Shown here: positions 23,457 to 34,536 of the stretch, one piece after another | How positions within the stretch are numbered: position 1 is the stretch's first letter | Layout: each line of letters starts with the position of its first letter | Origin: Vitis vinifera | Taxonomy: Eukaryota; Streptophyta; Magnoliopsida; Vitales; Vitaceae | Length of the DNA: 64,000 bases | NCBI RefSeq assembly: GCF_030704535.1 | Contig: NC_081822.1 | Coordinates: forward strand, 4,517,001 to 4,581,000 | Reading direction: 5' to 3' | The notes under the pieces: model-generated | What the model was told of the DNA's origin: nothing | The model's database searches: none | Seen by the model: only the letters and a program-made list of their open reading frames with translations | Made by a program: the position numbers and the translations under genes

Positions 23457-26400
23457 CAAAGTTTTTAAAGGCGAAGGTGTAAAATGAGGCGTTTTTGTGC
23501 CAATGAGGCGAGACGTAAGCCTCGAAGCATTGAGGCATAAGCCTTTTGAGACCCTTATTTTATAAGTAATAAATATTTTATAATATATAAAAAATAAAAA
23601 TAAAATAGCACAAATTAAAAATATGAAAACAATCCATTAAAATGATAAAAAAAACCTTACTAGTTTCGTACTTTCACAATAGAAAATAAAGGTAATCATA
23701 CTAATTGTTCCAAACAACCATAACCAAATCGCAAAATATCAAATAGAGTTCAACATATATTACTAGAACGTTTCAACTTAAATCATCCTCGTCCAATGTA
23801 TCAATAGTTGGAAAGTTCCTACTATCAAACCCTCCCAACACATCTAACTCCTCATCTTCATGAATTGGTGTCAAATTCAACTCCTTCCCTTCGCCTTTGC
23901 CTCCACTTTTACTTAACATAAAGTATAAATTAGGTGTAAATATTATAAGTTCATTAATAAATTTAACAAAATTTATAACTTAAAATTTTGAGTATTTGCA
24001 AATTCATCATGTTTTCTTTTGTTGGAGTGTGAAGAAACCTTATTGTCTCATGACGCTTGAGTCTCTTGGTTTTGGGATGACACAATTTTAATGACATCAA
24101 CATTAAATAGTTCATTATCTTCAAGCCAACAAAGATCAAGCGGAAGGAGGAGATTTTCTTTCTCTGCAATCCATTCATCATTCGAATCAATCTCATCTAC
24201 CAAAATCGGATCAACATTTTGTTTCCTTCGCTCTCTCAATCTAGTGTTGTACCTCCCATACACTAGAACATTTAACCTCTTATGTTCAAGTTTATTTTTC
24301 TTTCTGGTATGAATCTACAAATAATAATAGAAACAAATTTATATATTAAAATTAAATTAAAGTGATCTAACATTAGAATAAAAATGCATATACTAATTTT
24401 TTTTAAAAAAAATAGAAGTATTACTGATTCAAAAGTGCTCCAATTTCTCTCACATCCCGAAGCACTACAAGTGAGGCTAAGGACTCGAACATCAAACTTC
24501 TACAACTCCACTGTGGAACTCCCAAAACGCATCTACCAAGTTGTAAGACTCCTTAATCTTCGAGAATCAATTACAATTCGGCTTCCAAATTCACTCATTG
24601 TTTGGTCATATGAATCCAACTTAATGTCAGTTTTTAAACGTTCTTGGTAATCCAACATTTTATCCATGCATTCAAATAATCCCTTCCTCACCTCATCCAC
24701 ATTAGAGAACTCATCTTCATAGCGTAATTGTGGATTAAGATAATAACCTGCTACATGTAAAAGTCGATGAAGTTGCGGAGTCCATTTTGCATCTATTTTT
24801 CTCCAAATTGGGTCATATTTCCTCTCCATGCCCCTACAATTAAATGCAATTTTCTCTTTGGCTGAGTCCATCAACTCATAAATATAACCCATGGTTGGTC
24901 TTTTCTCTGAATCAGCCTCTCTTAAGACACTTACTAATGCAATAGTGGTCTTAATACAAAAAGCAACATGAGGCCAAAAATTTGGATCAAATAATACTGC
25001 ACTTCAAGCTTTTACACCTTCTACATTTTTGGCCCATGTACTAGAACACCATTTTTCAGAGGAGAACATTGCTATAAAAGCTTGTTTTTGCTTATAAAGA
25101 CTTTGAAGAGTAAGAAATGTAGTAGCAAATCGTGTAATTGCTGGACAAATAAGTTCATGATTTTTTGTAAATGTTCTCATCAAGCTAAGAACCCAAGTAT
25201 GCCCATATATGAACTTCACCACTTATCTAGCTCACAAAAGTGTATTAGCATGAACACTTAGCTTCCCAACATCCTCCAACATCAAATCTATGTAATGAGC
25301 AGCATAAGGAGTCTACCACAATCTTCTTCTCTTTTCCATAAGCCTCATATCGGCATTCACATAATTAGGTGCATTCTCATCTCCAATTTCTTCAACCACC
25401 TCATCAAGATGTTTGAACATTAATTCTCCATTTTTTATCGTATCAAATGCATCAATTGATTTTAAAAACCATGTGTCAATAGGACTATTCACCAAAAAAT
25501 TTATAAGACATCTATTTTTTCCATCTGTCCAACTGTATGACATAATTGAACATCCATATTGCTTCCAAACTTTTTTGTGCTCTTCCATCATGATATTTAT
25601 ATCATTCACCTCTTCTTTCAAAATTCATGTCCTCAATTCATGCATAAATGGAGGCTTAAACCCGAACCCAAAATTTGCAATTGCATCAATCATAGGAACC
25701 TAATAAAGATCATTCACTGTATTAAATGAGAGACCTTTTAAGTATATAAACCAACCAATTTTTATACACACTTCATTCCTTTCTTTTAGCTTCCACTTAG
25801 AATTCAAAGTACTTTATCTAGGTTGTGAAATAACGAATTTATCCATAGGTTCCCCACTTTCATTTACACTCTCACTTCCACTCCGCAATGTCCCCATTGT
25901 TTTAGAGAAAACACTCTCATTTGGACCCACACCAATTTCTTGGAGCAATTCGTTTTTTTTTTTTTTTGTTCCTTATAATTGCTCAATGCGTCTTAGCATT
26001 CCAATCTAACATTTTCATTGACTTTGGTAGATGGTTTCATACCATGATGAGTTCCCACTAAGTGATGTTTGAGTCTATTCACTCATTCTGCGCATCTTTG
26101 ATTACAAAACTTACATTGTATGTACTTCTCATCAGAGACTTCAATAACACATTTCCACACAAAATCTTTTCGTGAAACTTTCGAATCAAAGGAACTCATT
26201 CTAAAAAATAATAATAACAATAATAATTAAATTTCATTATATAATTGACCTTAAAAATAATTATAAAACATAATTAACAATTAAAAATAAAGCATGAAAG
26301 AGTGAAAAAACAGTGTTGGGTGCACTGTTTAGAAAAACACTGCTAGGTGCCTTGTTTAAAAGATATTGTGAGGTACTTCTTTAAAACTTTAGTATTGTGC

Positions 26401-27178
26401 ATTGTTTAAAAAATTGTGCAATGCACCATTTAGCTTTATCGCACTGTGCATACATAAATGTTGTTGGATGCAATAAAGGCTGCTGCAGGGTACAATAAAG
26501 GTTGCTGTTGGGATTTATTTGAGATTGTTGTGTGGAAAAGAAAAAAAAATAAAGGTAAAAAACTAGAGAAGAAAAATAGGGTCATTGAAGCTATGAGAAG
26601 TTGGACACTAAAAATAGTGAAAAACGGAGAAAGAGAAGAGAATATGAGAAAAGTGTGATTGTGTGAGACTAAGAGAGGGTGAGGAATAGAGAGAAAAGAC
26701 CTACCTATTGAGAATTGAGATTAAGAAGATGCAGTTCTTCACATTGTGTTGCCGCCAAATGAGAACTTCCATCGAGATGAAGTCGTCAGAGTGAGAAAGA
26801 GGAGCGACACTTTAGTGTTTTTGCCCAGGAAGAAGTCGATCTTCAGGTTGCCAAAGAAGAAGTTGATCTTCAGGTTGTCGAAGGTACGAACCATGAAGAG
26901 CTAGGGTTAAGGTTAGGTTTCTCTCCCAACTCGTTCTCTTTGTTCCTTCTTCAGTCTTCAACGGTAAGTTGTTTCTATTTTATTTTATTTATTAACCACC
27001 TCAGCAAACCAAATGCTCACACTTTAGTGAGCAAGGCGTGAAAGGCGTACGTAAGGCGTGCCTCTGAAGCACTTTAGGAGTTCACCGTTTGTGTTCAACG
27101 TTGTTGTGCCAACACCTTAAGGCGTTTTCTGGATGTCTCGCCCTAGAACGCGCCTTAAGAGTGCCTTTCAAAACACTG
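23457..27178 (-). mobile_element. hAT DNA transposon, complete ends but degenerate transposase
   Basis: The exact 8-bp duplication ATTAGAAC flanks the element (23449-23456 and 27179-27186). The ends are imperfect inverted repeats: CAAAGTTTTTAAAGGC at the left and the inverse of CAGTGTTTTGAAAGGC at the right. Both end regions are rich in GAGGCG/AAGGCGT motifs. A broken hAT transposase fills the centre on the minus strand. The element sits a few bases inside the UGT pseudogene intron, close to the splice donor. Confidence 0.93.
24000..26200 (-). pseudogene. hAT transposase remnants
   Basis: Reading downwards on the minus strand: a BED-type zinc finger near 26200-26040 (WKCVIEVSDEKYIQCKFCNQ, later HLVGTHHG), a DUF659-like part near 25730-25313 (SYSWTDGKNRCLINFLVNSP), a middle region at 25222-24533, and the hAT dimerisation signature SASGCERNWSTFE near 24460 followed by KRLNVLVYGRYN near 24260. 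Domain order is that of plant hAT transposases. Several stops and frameshifts break it, so it is inactive. Confidence 0.85.
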
Positions 27179-27192
27179 ATTAGAACTAGTAC

Positions 27193-27699
27193 CTTCAAAT
27201 GACACAATGTCTCTTTCAACCAGCCCCAGAAAGAGGAGAAAGACCATGGAACTGCAAGCAGCGGCATACCAAAACATAACTCTTAGAATGCCTAATTCTT
27301 AAACTGCTTGTATCCCAAAACTCATGACCTCATCAGCGACAATGCAAGTGACTTGAGGAACCTCAGGTGAGTGGTTCATCTTAAATACAAGTCCTAGAAA
27401 TGGAGTTCAAGCAGTTTTTCTGAGTGGACTCACAGATCGATTAGATACTTGGTAGCATCAAGATCAGAGGTAGATAATCCATCAGGTGTGGTTTAGAACA
27501 GGAAATCCTTCAATCTTGTTAGGGCATTTGAACCTATGGACCCCAAAAACCCGAAGTGGTCGAATTCAGTGTTGACAAAGGTAATATAATAGTCTTTTGA
27601 ATGAAGAAGCTTTGCTAATTGCATTATGGGATTTAAATGACCCTGTGTTGGAAATAGAATGCATATAGCATAGGGCTTTTTGGCTTTGATCGTTGCCAT
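27193..27699 (-). pseudogene. UGT85-like glucosyltransferase pseudogene, exon 1
   Basis: From ATG at 27699 the minus strand reads MATIKAKKPYAICILFPTQG, including the GHLNP segment with the catalytic-type His, then TFVNTEFDH. After a frameshift it continues with VTCIV-like and ELGILRVMFWYAAACS sequence, and ends at a donor (FEG then GTACTAG, GT at 27191-27192). A stop replaces the residue before ELG. This is the N-terminal half of the same gene as 14710-15620: same strand, same family, and split at the intron position used by the two intact copies in this window. Confidence 0.87.
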
Positions 27700-28193
27700 T
27701 ATTTTATTCGTTTTTTTTTTTTTTTTGCTATTGCAGAAAATAAAATGCTAAGTCTACTTCTCAAGGTTGTTCTTATTACAATAGAGTGATCACTGATACA
27801 TACATACATACATATATATAATAGAAAACTTCCAAGAAGTGTCTCATGTACATTTTTCCATTATTGTTGTTGTGTCATAATCTGATCCCGATTATGTAGG
27901 CAGTTTGTTAGTTTACAAGCAATGGTTTCCTATTTTGCAAGAAAATATACTGTTCAGTGTTGCAAATTGAAATCTTGTTTTGTCCTTGGGCCCATATCAT
28001 CTTCTTCAACATAGTGAGCATCATACATTGTTCTCAACTCACCGAATAATGCACCTATTGGGCATGTGAGTTATCATGGTGTATTTCACCTTTGAGGCTG
28101 AAAGTACCCTCTCTTTGCAATTCTAGTCTTTGTTTGGCTTAGTTAATAACATGCTAACAACTTGGGATAGATCACGGAAGAAAGTTGCATTTC
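27700..28193. other. upstream sequence of the UGT pseudogene
   Basis: About 490 bases without a gene. A poly-T run at 27712-27726 and a short TACA microsatellite at about 27800-27815 are the only features. Confidence 0.5.
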
Positions 28194-29817
28194 GGCTATG
28201 TTTGGTTCCCGGAAAATGCTAAGGAAAGGAAAAAAAATCGTGTGAAAAATTATTTTCTTTACTTTGGGTGACATGGAAAATATGATGGAAAAAAAATATA
28301 AAGGAAAATATTAAAGAAAATATCATAATATTTTTCCTACAATTTTCCTTAGGCTATGTTTGGTTCCCGAAAAATGCGAAAGAAAGAAAATTGGGAGGAA
28401 AAATGAAAGGAAAGAAAAAGCTAAGGAAAGGAATATAAATTTTTTCACTTGTTTGGTTATCCATGGAAAATTGAAGGGAAAAAAAAAAAAAGAATTCATT
28501 TTCTTTTATTTGGTTAACCACGAAAAAAAGTTAAGAAAAAATGGAAGGAAAACAAAATCAATAATTTGTCTTAAATGGTTATCAATTTGTTGAATAATAA
28601 AATAAATTTTGTGCTCTTATTTTCTAAAAATCAGTTTTACAAAACTATTGCAAAAACGTATAACTAACTTACATCCTAACTCAAAACATTGCTCCTTACT
28701 CACATGAATTTATATGAAAATCAATGCTTTGATAAACCAAATTCAATAATCCTAAAAAACACAAGCAAGCAACTAAATTTCCAGTAAATTAACATTGCAT
28801 TTATGCTCTTGTAATGCAAATTAACACTGTATTGATACACTTTCTATAAGACCTCTATACACCTTGCTAAAGGAATATACATCTACTATGCCCTTATCAC
28901 AAACTACACTAATCCAATGGCAAAATGGGTAAGCAAAATCTACACCACTCACCTTCATTAAAAAGCTAGATAATAATATACAATATCCCAAAAATGAAGG
29001 AAGGGGGTGACGTGCGAAAGAGTACAAGTGAGAGAAAGATGTACCCGGGAGTATGGATGATGGACTGTGTGAAGGGGTAGGGCAGGAGTGCAAAGGTCAT
29101 TTCAATACAGGATAATCACAACTGGTGGTTTCCCTCTACAATGCTATGGCCATATAAAAAATTCGTATTCCAAAAAATATCCATATTCCTAAATGGAAAT
29201 TACTATTATTTCTATTATTATTCATCATCATTTATTTATTTTTATTATTATGATGATGATGTTTGGCCGTGGATTTCTATGGTGGAAGAAGCTGGAAAGG
29301 AAAGCCCCTCTCTCTACTTGTGCCTCTCTACTCTTTCACCTTCTCCTAGAAAGTGATAGAAATAGAAAGACAAGAGAAAGAGAGAGGATTAGATTGCACC
29401 GTTGGCACAGATTAACGCTCGTCGACCCCCACGACGGCCGGGACGTCATTTTGGAGGGTTTTTCTTACATGGATTATGCTCTCTCTCATTCCTCTTTCCT
29501 CAAATGTAGCTCGTTCCCACGACATCTGGCCTTAAATACAGAGAAAAGGGACGCTTGATTCAATCGATTTTTCATTTTCTTTCCCTAAAGACCCTAGTCA
29601 ACCGTAGAGGCACCCTAGGATTTCTTTTCTCTTCTTTGGCTTCTTTGGTTACGAACCCATTGTTTGAGTTTAAATCGGAGAAGAAGGTGCTCGGGGAGGA
29701 GGTTTACCCCTTGAAGATGATGTGGTTCATGAGATTCTCTGGGTTGTTGTTTGCGATAATGGTGATGACGGTGAGAAGCCATAGCCACTAATGAGGAAGT
29801 TAGAGATGAAGCCTCGA

Positions 29818-30113
29818 ACAAGAGCCCGACAAAATTTTCCTCTCATTTTCCCTGTTCTTTTTCTCTTATATTTTCCTCATTATTTTTTAAGGAAAATAAT
29901 AGAGAAAATATTACAATATTTTCTTTAATATTTTCCTTCGTATTTTTTTTCCATCATATTTTCCATGTCATCCAAACTAAAGAAAATAATTTTCCTTTGT
30001 ATTTTTTTTCCTTTCCTTAACACTTTCCGGGAACCAAACATAGCCTTAAAAAATAATGAGGAAAATAAGAGAAAAAGAGGAGGAAAAAGTTGGGGAAAAT
30101 TTTGTCGGGCTCG
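29818..30113. repeat. inverted duplication around an arm of the composite element
   Basis: 29818-29888 reappears inverted at 30046-30113 (both contain GACAAAATTTTCC or its inverse and end at GAGCCCGAC or GTCGGGCTC). Between them lies one 157-bp arm, 29889-30045, which is itself the inverted copy of 28194-28351. Confidence 0.65.
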
Positions 30114-30717
30114 TGGTATTGTCTTCATCGAGTCGAACGTCAAATACACGACTGTTCATTAAACGGATCGAGCCTACAAGGAAATCTACGGTTCTTATGG
30201 CAGAACCGTTGTCGCCAAAGGTTTCTTGTATAGGAAGAGTGAGATCGAAGAAGGACCGAAGCCGTCGATTAGGAAACTGACAACGATCAATGAAATTGTC
30301 AGTGAAAATGGCGATGGCGGTAGCGAAAGCAAAGATGGTAAGATCAAAATCCACAAAACATAAAAAAAATGTGGATTCTGGAATAACCTTAAGTCAATAT
30401 TCTGGATCGGTTGTCGAGCAAATCCAATCAAAGGAGTTCTGGAGCCGCCAAAACAGTCATCTCCAAGAAACAGCTTCACAACGAGAGCACAGGAGATGCA
30501 TATAAGTGAACCGGAGTCGGAGCCTCCCACTCTGGGAAGGGTGCCGCGATTCGCATCTAGTCGAATATCCAATTCGTGGATAGACATTATGGAAGTAGAA
30601 GTGGCAAAATCAGAGTCGTTGGATCAGGATTCCATATGGAGACGACGTGCAATGGCCCCACCAAAGGAAGTTGATTGCGGTAATGATTGGCAGTGTGCGG
30701 GACCCACCTCAACTTAA
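30110..30717 (+). pseudogene. captured fragment of an unidentified plant gene
   Basis: Over about 600 bases the plus strand carries protein-like sequence in more than one frame: SNTRLFIKRIEPTRKS and EPLSPKVSCIGRVRSKK (first frame), then after a frame change LEPPKQSSPRNS and HISEPESEPPTLGRVPRFA, ending in TAA at 30715-30717. The Ser/Pro-rich pattern with SPKVSCIGRV resembles plant proteins of the syringolide-induced 14-1-1 type, but that is only a tentative likeness. It is more GC-rich than its surroundings and lies inside the transposon termini, so I take it as a captured host fragment. Confidence 0.5.
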
Positions 30718-31004
30718 ATGGGTTGTTGGGCTAACGCGTCACCCCCACCCTTTTAAGGTAAAAAGTAAAAAAAAACTAGAGTTTTCAGCGTATTGGTTTT
30801 TGGATTTTATTTTTCCTCTGCTCATTTAATATATGATTTTTGTTTGGTTAACCAAACAAAAGAAAATGATTTTTTTTCCCTTGATTTTTCTATGAATAAC
30901 CAAACAAGTGAAAAAAATTATATTCATTTCCTTATCTTTTTCTTTCTTTCTATTTTTCCTCCAAATTTTCTTTCTCTCGCATTTTTCGGGAACCAAATAT
31001 AGCC

Positions 31005-32787
31005 ATCATGAAACGTTAACATTGATCACAATCAAAAGATTTCGATCACCCACCTTTGGGACCTATTATTATATGCTTAAGTTTTTCAATTGGAAAAGAC
31101 TATTTGTATCAAAAACTAATCCTAACAAGGGAATTGAATAGCACAATTTACATGATTTCAGCAAGTGGAAAAATAAAATTAAAAAATAATTGAAATTCAT
31201 GACGTATCATAGAATGATCGATCCATAGAATGGAGGATCGGTAGGCCATCTTTAACAATGTCGAATTTCAACGATGATCATTGACCTATAAAAAATTGAT
31301 CCATTGATTTTATTCACTGTTGTTGCAACTTGCAACTACTTACTCTGCACTGTGTTACTTACCTTGAAAATTCTGAAGAGCTTGCTTTCACTTCCCCATC
31401 ATAGTTTAGAAATTTGCTTCAATTTTGATGTGCTGTATGAAAAATAACGGAATCATCCAATACTCGAGAATGATTAAACACGGTATGGAGTCCTGCCCAA
31501 TAAAAGAGTGTATCTATGAGTCCATGCTGGTAGACATACTGAATCCTACCCTAATTTTTTCAGCTGTAGAAATTTGGATGGGAATGAACAGATTTGGATT
31601 TGAGATTTCTTAAATTTTCAAAAGTCCCAACTGAGATTGACATGTAGCAGCCGACCCCAGCCCTTGAACTACTATTTATCATGTCCAAAACAGAGCAATA
31701 CAGACTTAAGACATGGCCAAGTTTAGCCTAGCATCGTACTCACCACACCCAAAGAGTATGGTTCAGTTGTCAAATGCTTTAATTGTAGCACATAAATTTC
31801 CCCATACGCCTGACTCGAATTGTGGAGATGTGTACATGTTGGACATGATGACAAGATGCAGCGATTGGCAAGGTGCTGAGGAGAACCTGCACTTAGTTAA
31901 CTTTTTGGGTGCGACTTGTTTGGAATTCCCCTGTTTGTTCCGCATAAAAATAGTGGGCCGGAATATTGAAGTCCTTTAAAAGAGAGGAGGTTGTGGTGCC
32001 TCTCAGGGCATCAAATTCTATGTTGATGATTGCGATACCAAAAAACCTTTTTTTTTTCTATCATTTTACAATAGAGAGTGAGTGCCTAATTGATTTACCA
32101 AACCCTAAGTTAGTGGATAAACATTATAATACCACAACATAAATGTTCCATATTACTTCTAATGAACTTTTTCAAACATGTTCATATTTTCCTGATCATA
32201 GTGACAAAACATGACTATTCATTTACAAAAGAATCTCATTGGCATATAGTAAATTTTAAGGCATGTGGAGTCAATACAGGGGAATTTGATGCCTGTGAAC
32301 GTGTTTAGTGGCTCTTTAGGGAAAGGTAAGGAGATGCCAGCATAATCTTTTAGTCAACAGTCTGAGCATCATCCATGTATATTTTTATATGCCACGTACC
32401 TCAATGATCCATATTGAACTTTGGAATAACATAGGTTTAAATTTATGTGATAAATTTTTTATCCTTAAAAATACTAAGTAATGCCAATAGTTTTTAAATT
32501 TGCTCACTAGACACGCATTAAGGAATAAAGAATGCAATTTTATACAAAAGCAGAGATTGCCAGATCTATGTTTTGAAAAAAGTATTGTAAACATACAATC
32601 ATCGTATCATATACAAACTAAAAAAAAATTAGTCAGCAGACATCTATTTATTGAGAATAGTACGTGATAAATGCTGTGCAGGATTGATGGCATACTGTCA
32701 GGTGCATTATTGCTGGCCTATAACAGTAGAGGTTTGGTCTTCCCATGAGCGCACATGAGAGAGGGAGAAGAAGAGGGTGAGAGTTCC
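31005..32787. other. intergenic sequence upstream of the UGT gene
   Basis: About 1.8 kb with no recognisable gene or repeat. The last few hundred bases must include the promoter and leader of the UGT gene at 32788. No clear TATA box stands out. Confidence 0.4.
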
Positions 32788-34536
32788 ATGGCAATGGCCG
32801 AGAAGCCTCGCCCTCATGCGGTATGTGTTCCGTTCCCAGCTCAAGGCCACATAAACCCCATGATGAAATTAGCAAAGCTCCTCCACCATAAAGGTTTTCA
32901 CATCACCTTCGTTAACACAGAGTTCAATCATCAACGCCTGCTGAAATCCAGAGGTCCCAACTCCCTTCGTGGTCTACCCTCCTTCCAATTCGAAACCATT
33001 GCAGACGGCCTCCCTCCATCAGATATCGATGCCACCCAAGATGTCCCGTCCCTCTGCGCCTCCACCCACAACGACTGCCTAGCTCCCTTCCGAGACCTCC
33101 TCGCCAAACTTAACGACACTTCTTCATCCAAAGTCCCTCCAGTAACTTGCATAGTTTCAGATGGTATCATGAGCTTCACTCTCAAGGCTGCTGAAGAACT
33201 AGGCATTCCTGAAGTATTTTTCTGGACAACCAGTGCTTGTGGCTTCATGGGTTACGTGCAGTATCGCCATCTCATTGATAGAGGTTTTTTCCCACTAAAA
33301 GGTAGATCCATCAAAACCCAGTTTCATATATCTGTGTGCGAAGCAAATTTATTGCCAGCAGTGTCGTTTGAACCAAATACCGCTTTAAAAATAAAAGCCC
33401 AACATTAATTTTAATGGTGTCATTTTCCATAATTTTGTTCGTCTAAGCCAGGATCTCAAGAAGCAATGTTTCTAGATCTAGAAAAAGAAAAGGCATATCC
33501 AATATATGCTCATCATGTTTCAAATTCTTGGTTTAAAAACTAAAAAACTGCTTTCCATATAGTTCTGATTTTATTGTTTATATTATGACATGCAGATGAG
33601 AGTTGTCTAACAAATGGGCACTTGGACACTGTCGTAGACTGGATACCAGCTATGAAAGGCGTGCGTTTGAGGGATTTACCAAGCTTTATTAGAACAACAA
33701 ACCCAGATGATATTGTGGTGAATTTTGCCATGGGAGAAGTTGAGAGAGCCAATGATGCTTCTGCTATCCTCTTAAATACGTTTGATGAATTAGAGCATGA
33801 GGTTCTGCAGGCACTTTCAACCATGTTTCCTCCTATTTACACCATCGGTCCCCTACAGCTATTGCTGAATCAGATGCCAGACAATGATTTAAAGTCTATA
33901 GAATCGAACTTATGGAAAGAAGAACCAGGGTGTCTTGAGTGGCTCGACGCTAAAGAACCTGAGTCTGTTGTGTACGTGAATTTTGGCAGTGTCACAGTCA
34001 TGACACCCCAACAACTGGTTGAATTTGCTTGGGGTCTTGCTAATGCCAATCTGAAATTTTTGTGGATAATCAGGCCAGATCTTGTTGCCGGAGATGCTGC
34101 CATTCTTCCAGCAGATTTCGTGGCACAGACAAAAGAAAGGAGTTTGTTAGCAAGTTGGTGCCCTCAAGAACGAGTTCTCACACACCCTGCAATTGGAGGG
34201 TTTTTAACACACAGCGGCTGGAATTCCACAATTGAAGGCTTGTGCGGCGGGGTACCCATGATCTGTTGGCCCTTCTTTGCAGAGCAGATGACCAACTGCA
34301 GATATTGTTGCACAGAGTGGGGCGTAGGCATGGAGATAGGCAATGATGTTACGAGAGATGAAGTTGAGAGCCTTGTGAGAGGTTTGATGGAAGGAGAGAA
34401 AGGTAAAGAGATGAAGAAGAAAGCAATGGAATGGAAAAGGATGGCAGAAGCAGCCACTACCACTCCGGCTGGTTCATCTTACTCAAATCTGGACAAAATG
34501 ATTAACCAAGTGCTTCTCTCCAAATCACCATGTTAA
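32788..34536 (+). CDS. UDP-glycosyltransferase, UGT85 family, intact
   Basis: Two exons, 32788-33301 and 33596-34536, with a GT-AG intron in phase 1, encode 484 residues, normal for the family. I chose the ATG at 32788 ([12 protein letters not shown]) over 32755 because UGT85 proteins begin close to this motif. The N-terminal acceptor domain has [11 protein letters not shown] with catalytic-type His21 and TCIVSD with the partner Asp. The C-terminal donor domain has a full 44-residue PSPG box starting [19 protein letters not shown], with SGWNS and ending WPFFAEQ, whose last Gln favours UDP-glucose. Family members are cytosolic and glucosylate small molecules such as monoterpenols, cyanohydrins or cytokinins. 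The substrate cannot be read from sequence. Confidence 0.93.

Larger units (their letters stand above)
28194..31004. mobile_element. interleaved inverted-repeat elements with GGCTATGTTTGGTTCCC termini
   Basis: Four copies of the terminus GGCTATGTTTGGTTCCC occur: at 28194 and 28352 in direct orientation, and ending at 30045 and 31004 in inverse orientation. By the bases that follow, 28194 pairs with 30045 (GGAAAATGCTAAGG type) and 28352 pairs with 31004 (GAAAAATGCGA type), so the two pairs interleave instead of nesting. Each sub-terminal arm matches for about 150 bp. No clean target duplication was found for either pair. This terminus type is common for plant DNA transposons of the MULE or Harbinger kind. 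The class cannot be fixed from what is visible. Confidence 0.65.

Noticed and set aside
29141..29821. Several overlapping open frames on both strands
   Set aside because: No recognisable motif. They lie inside the inverted-repeat composite, and the frames conflict with each other. One short hydrophobic frame near 29717-29791 is suggestive but too short to call.
33540..34463. Long minus-strand open frames over the UGT gene (also 45811-47180 on the plus strand)
   Set aside because: They are antisense shadows of the intact UGT exons.
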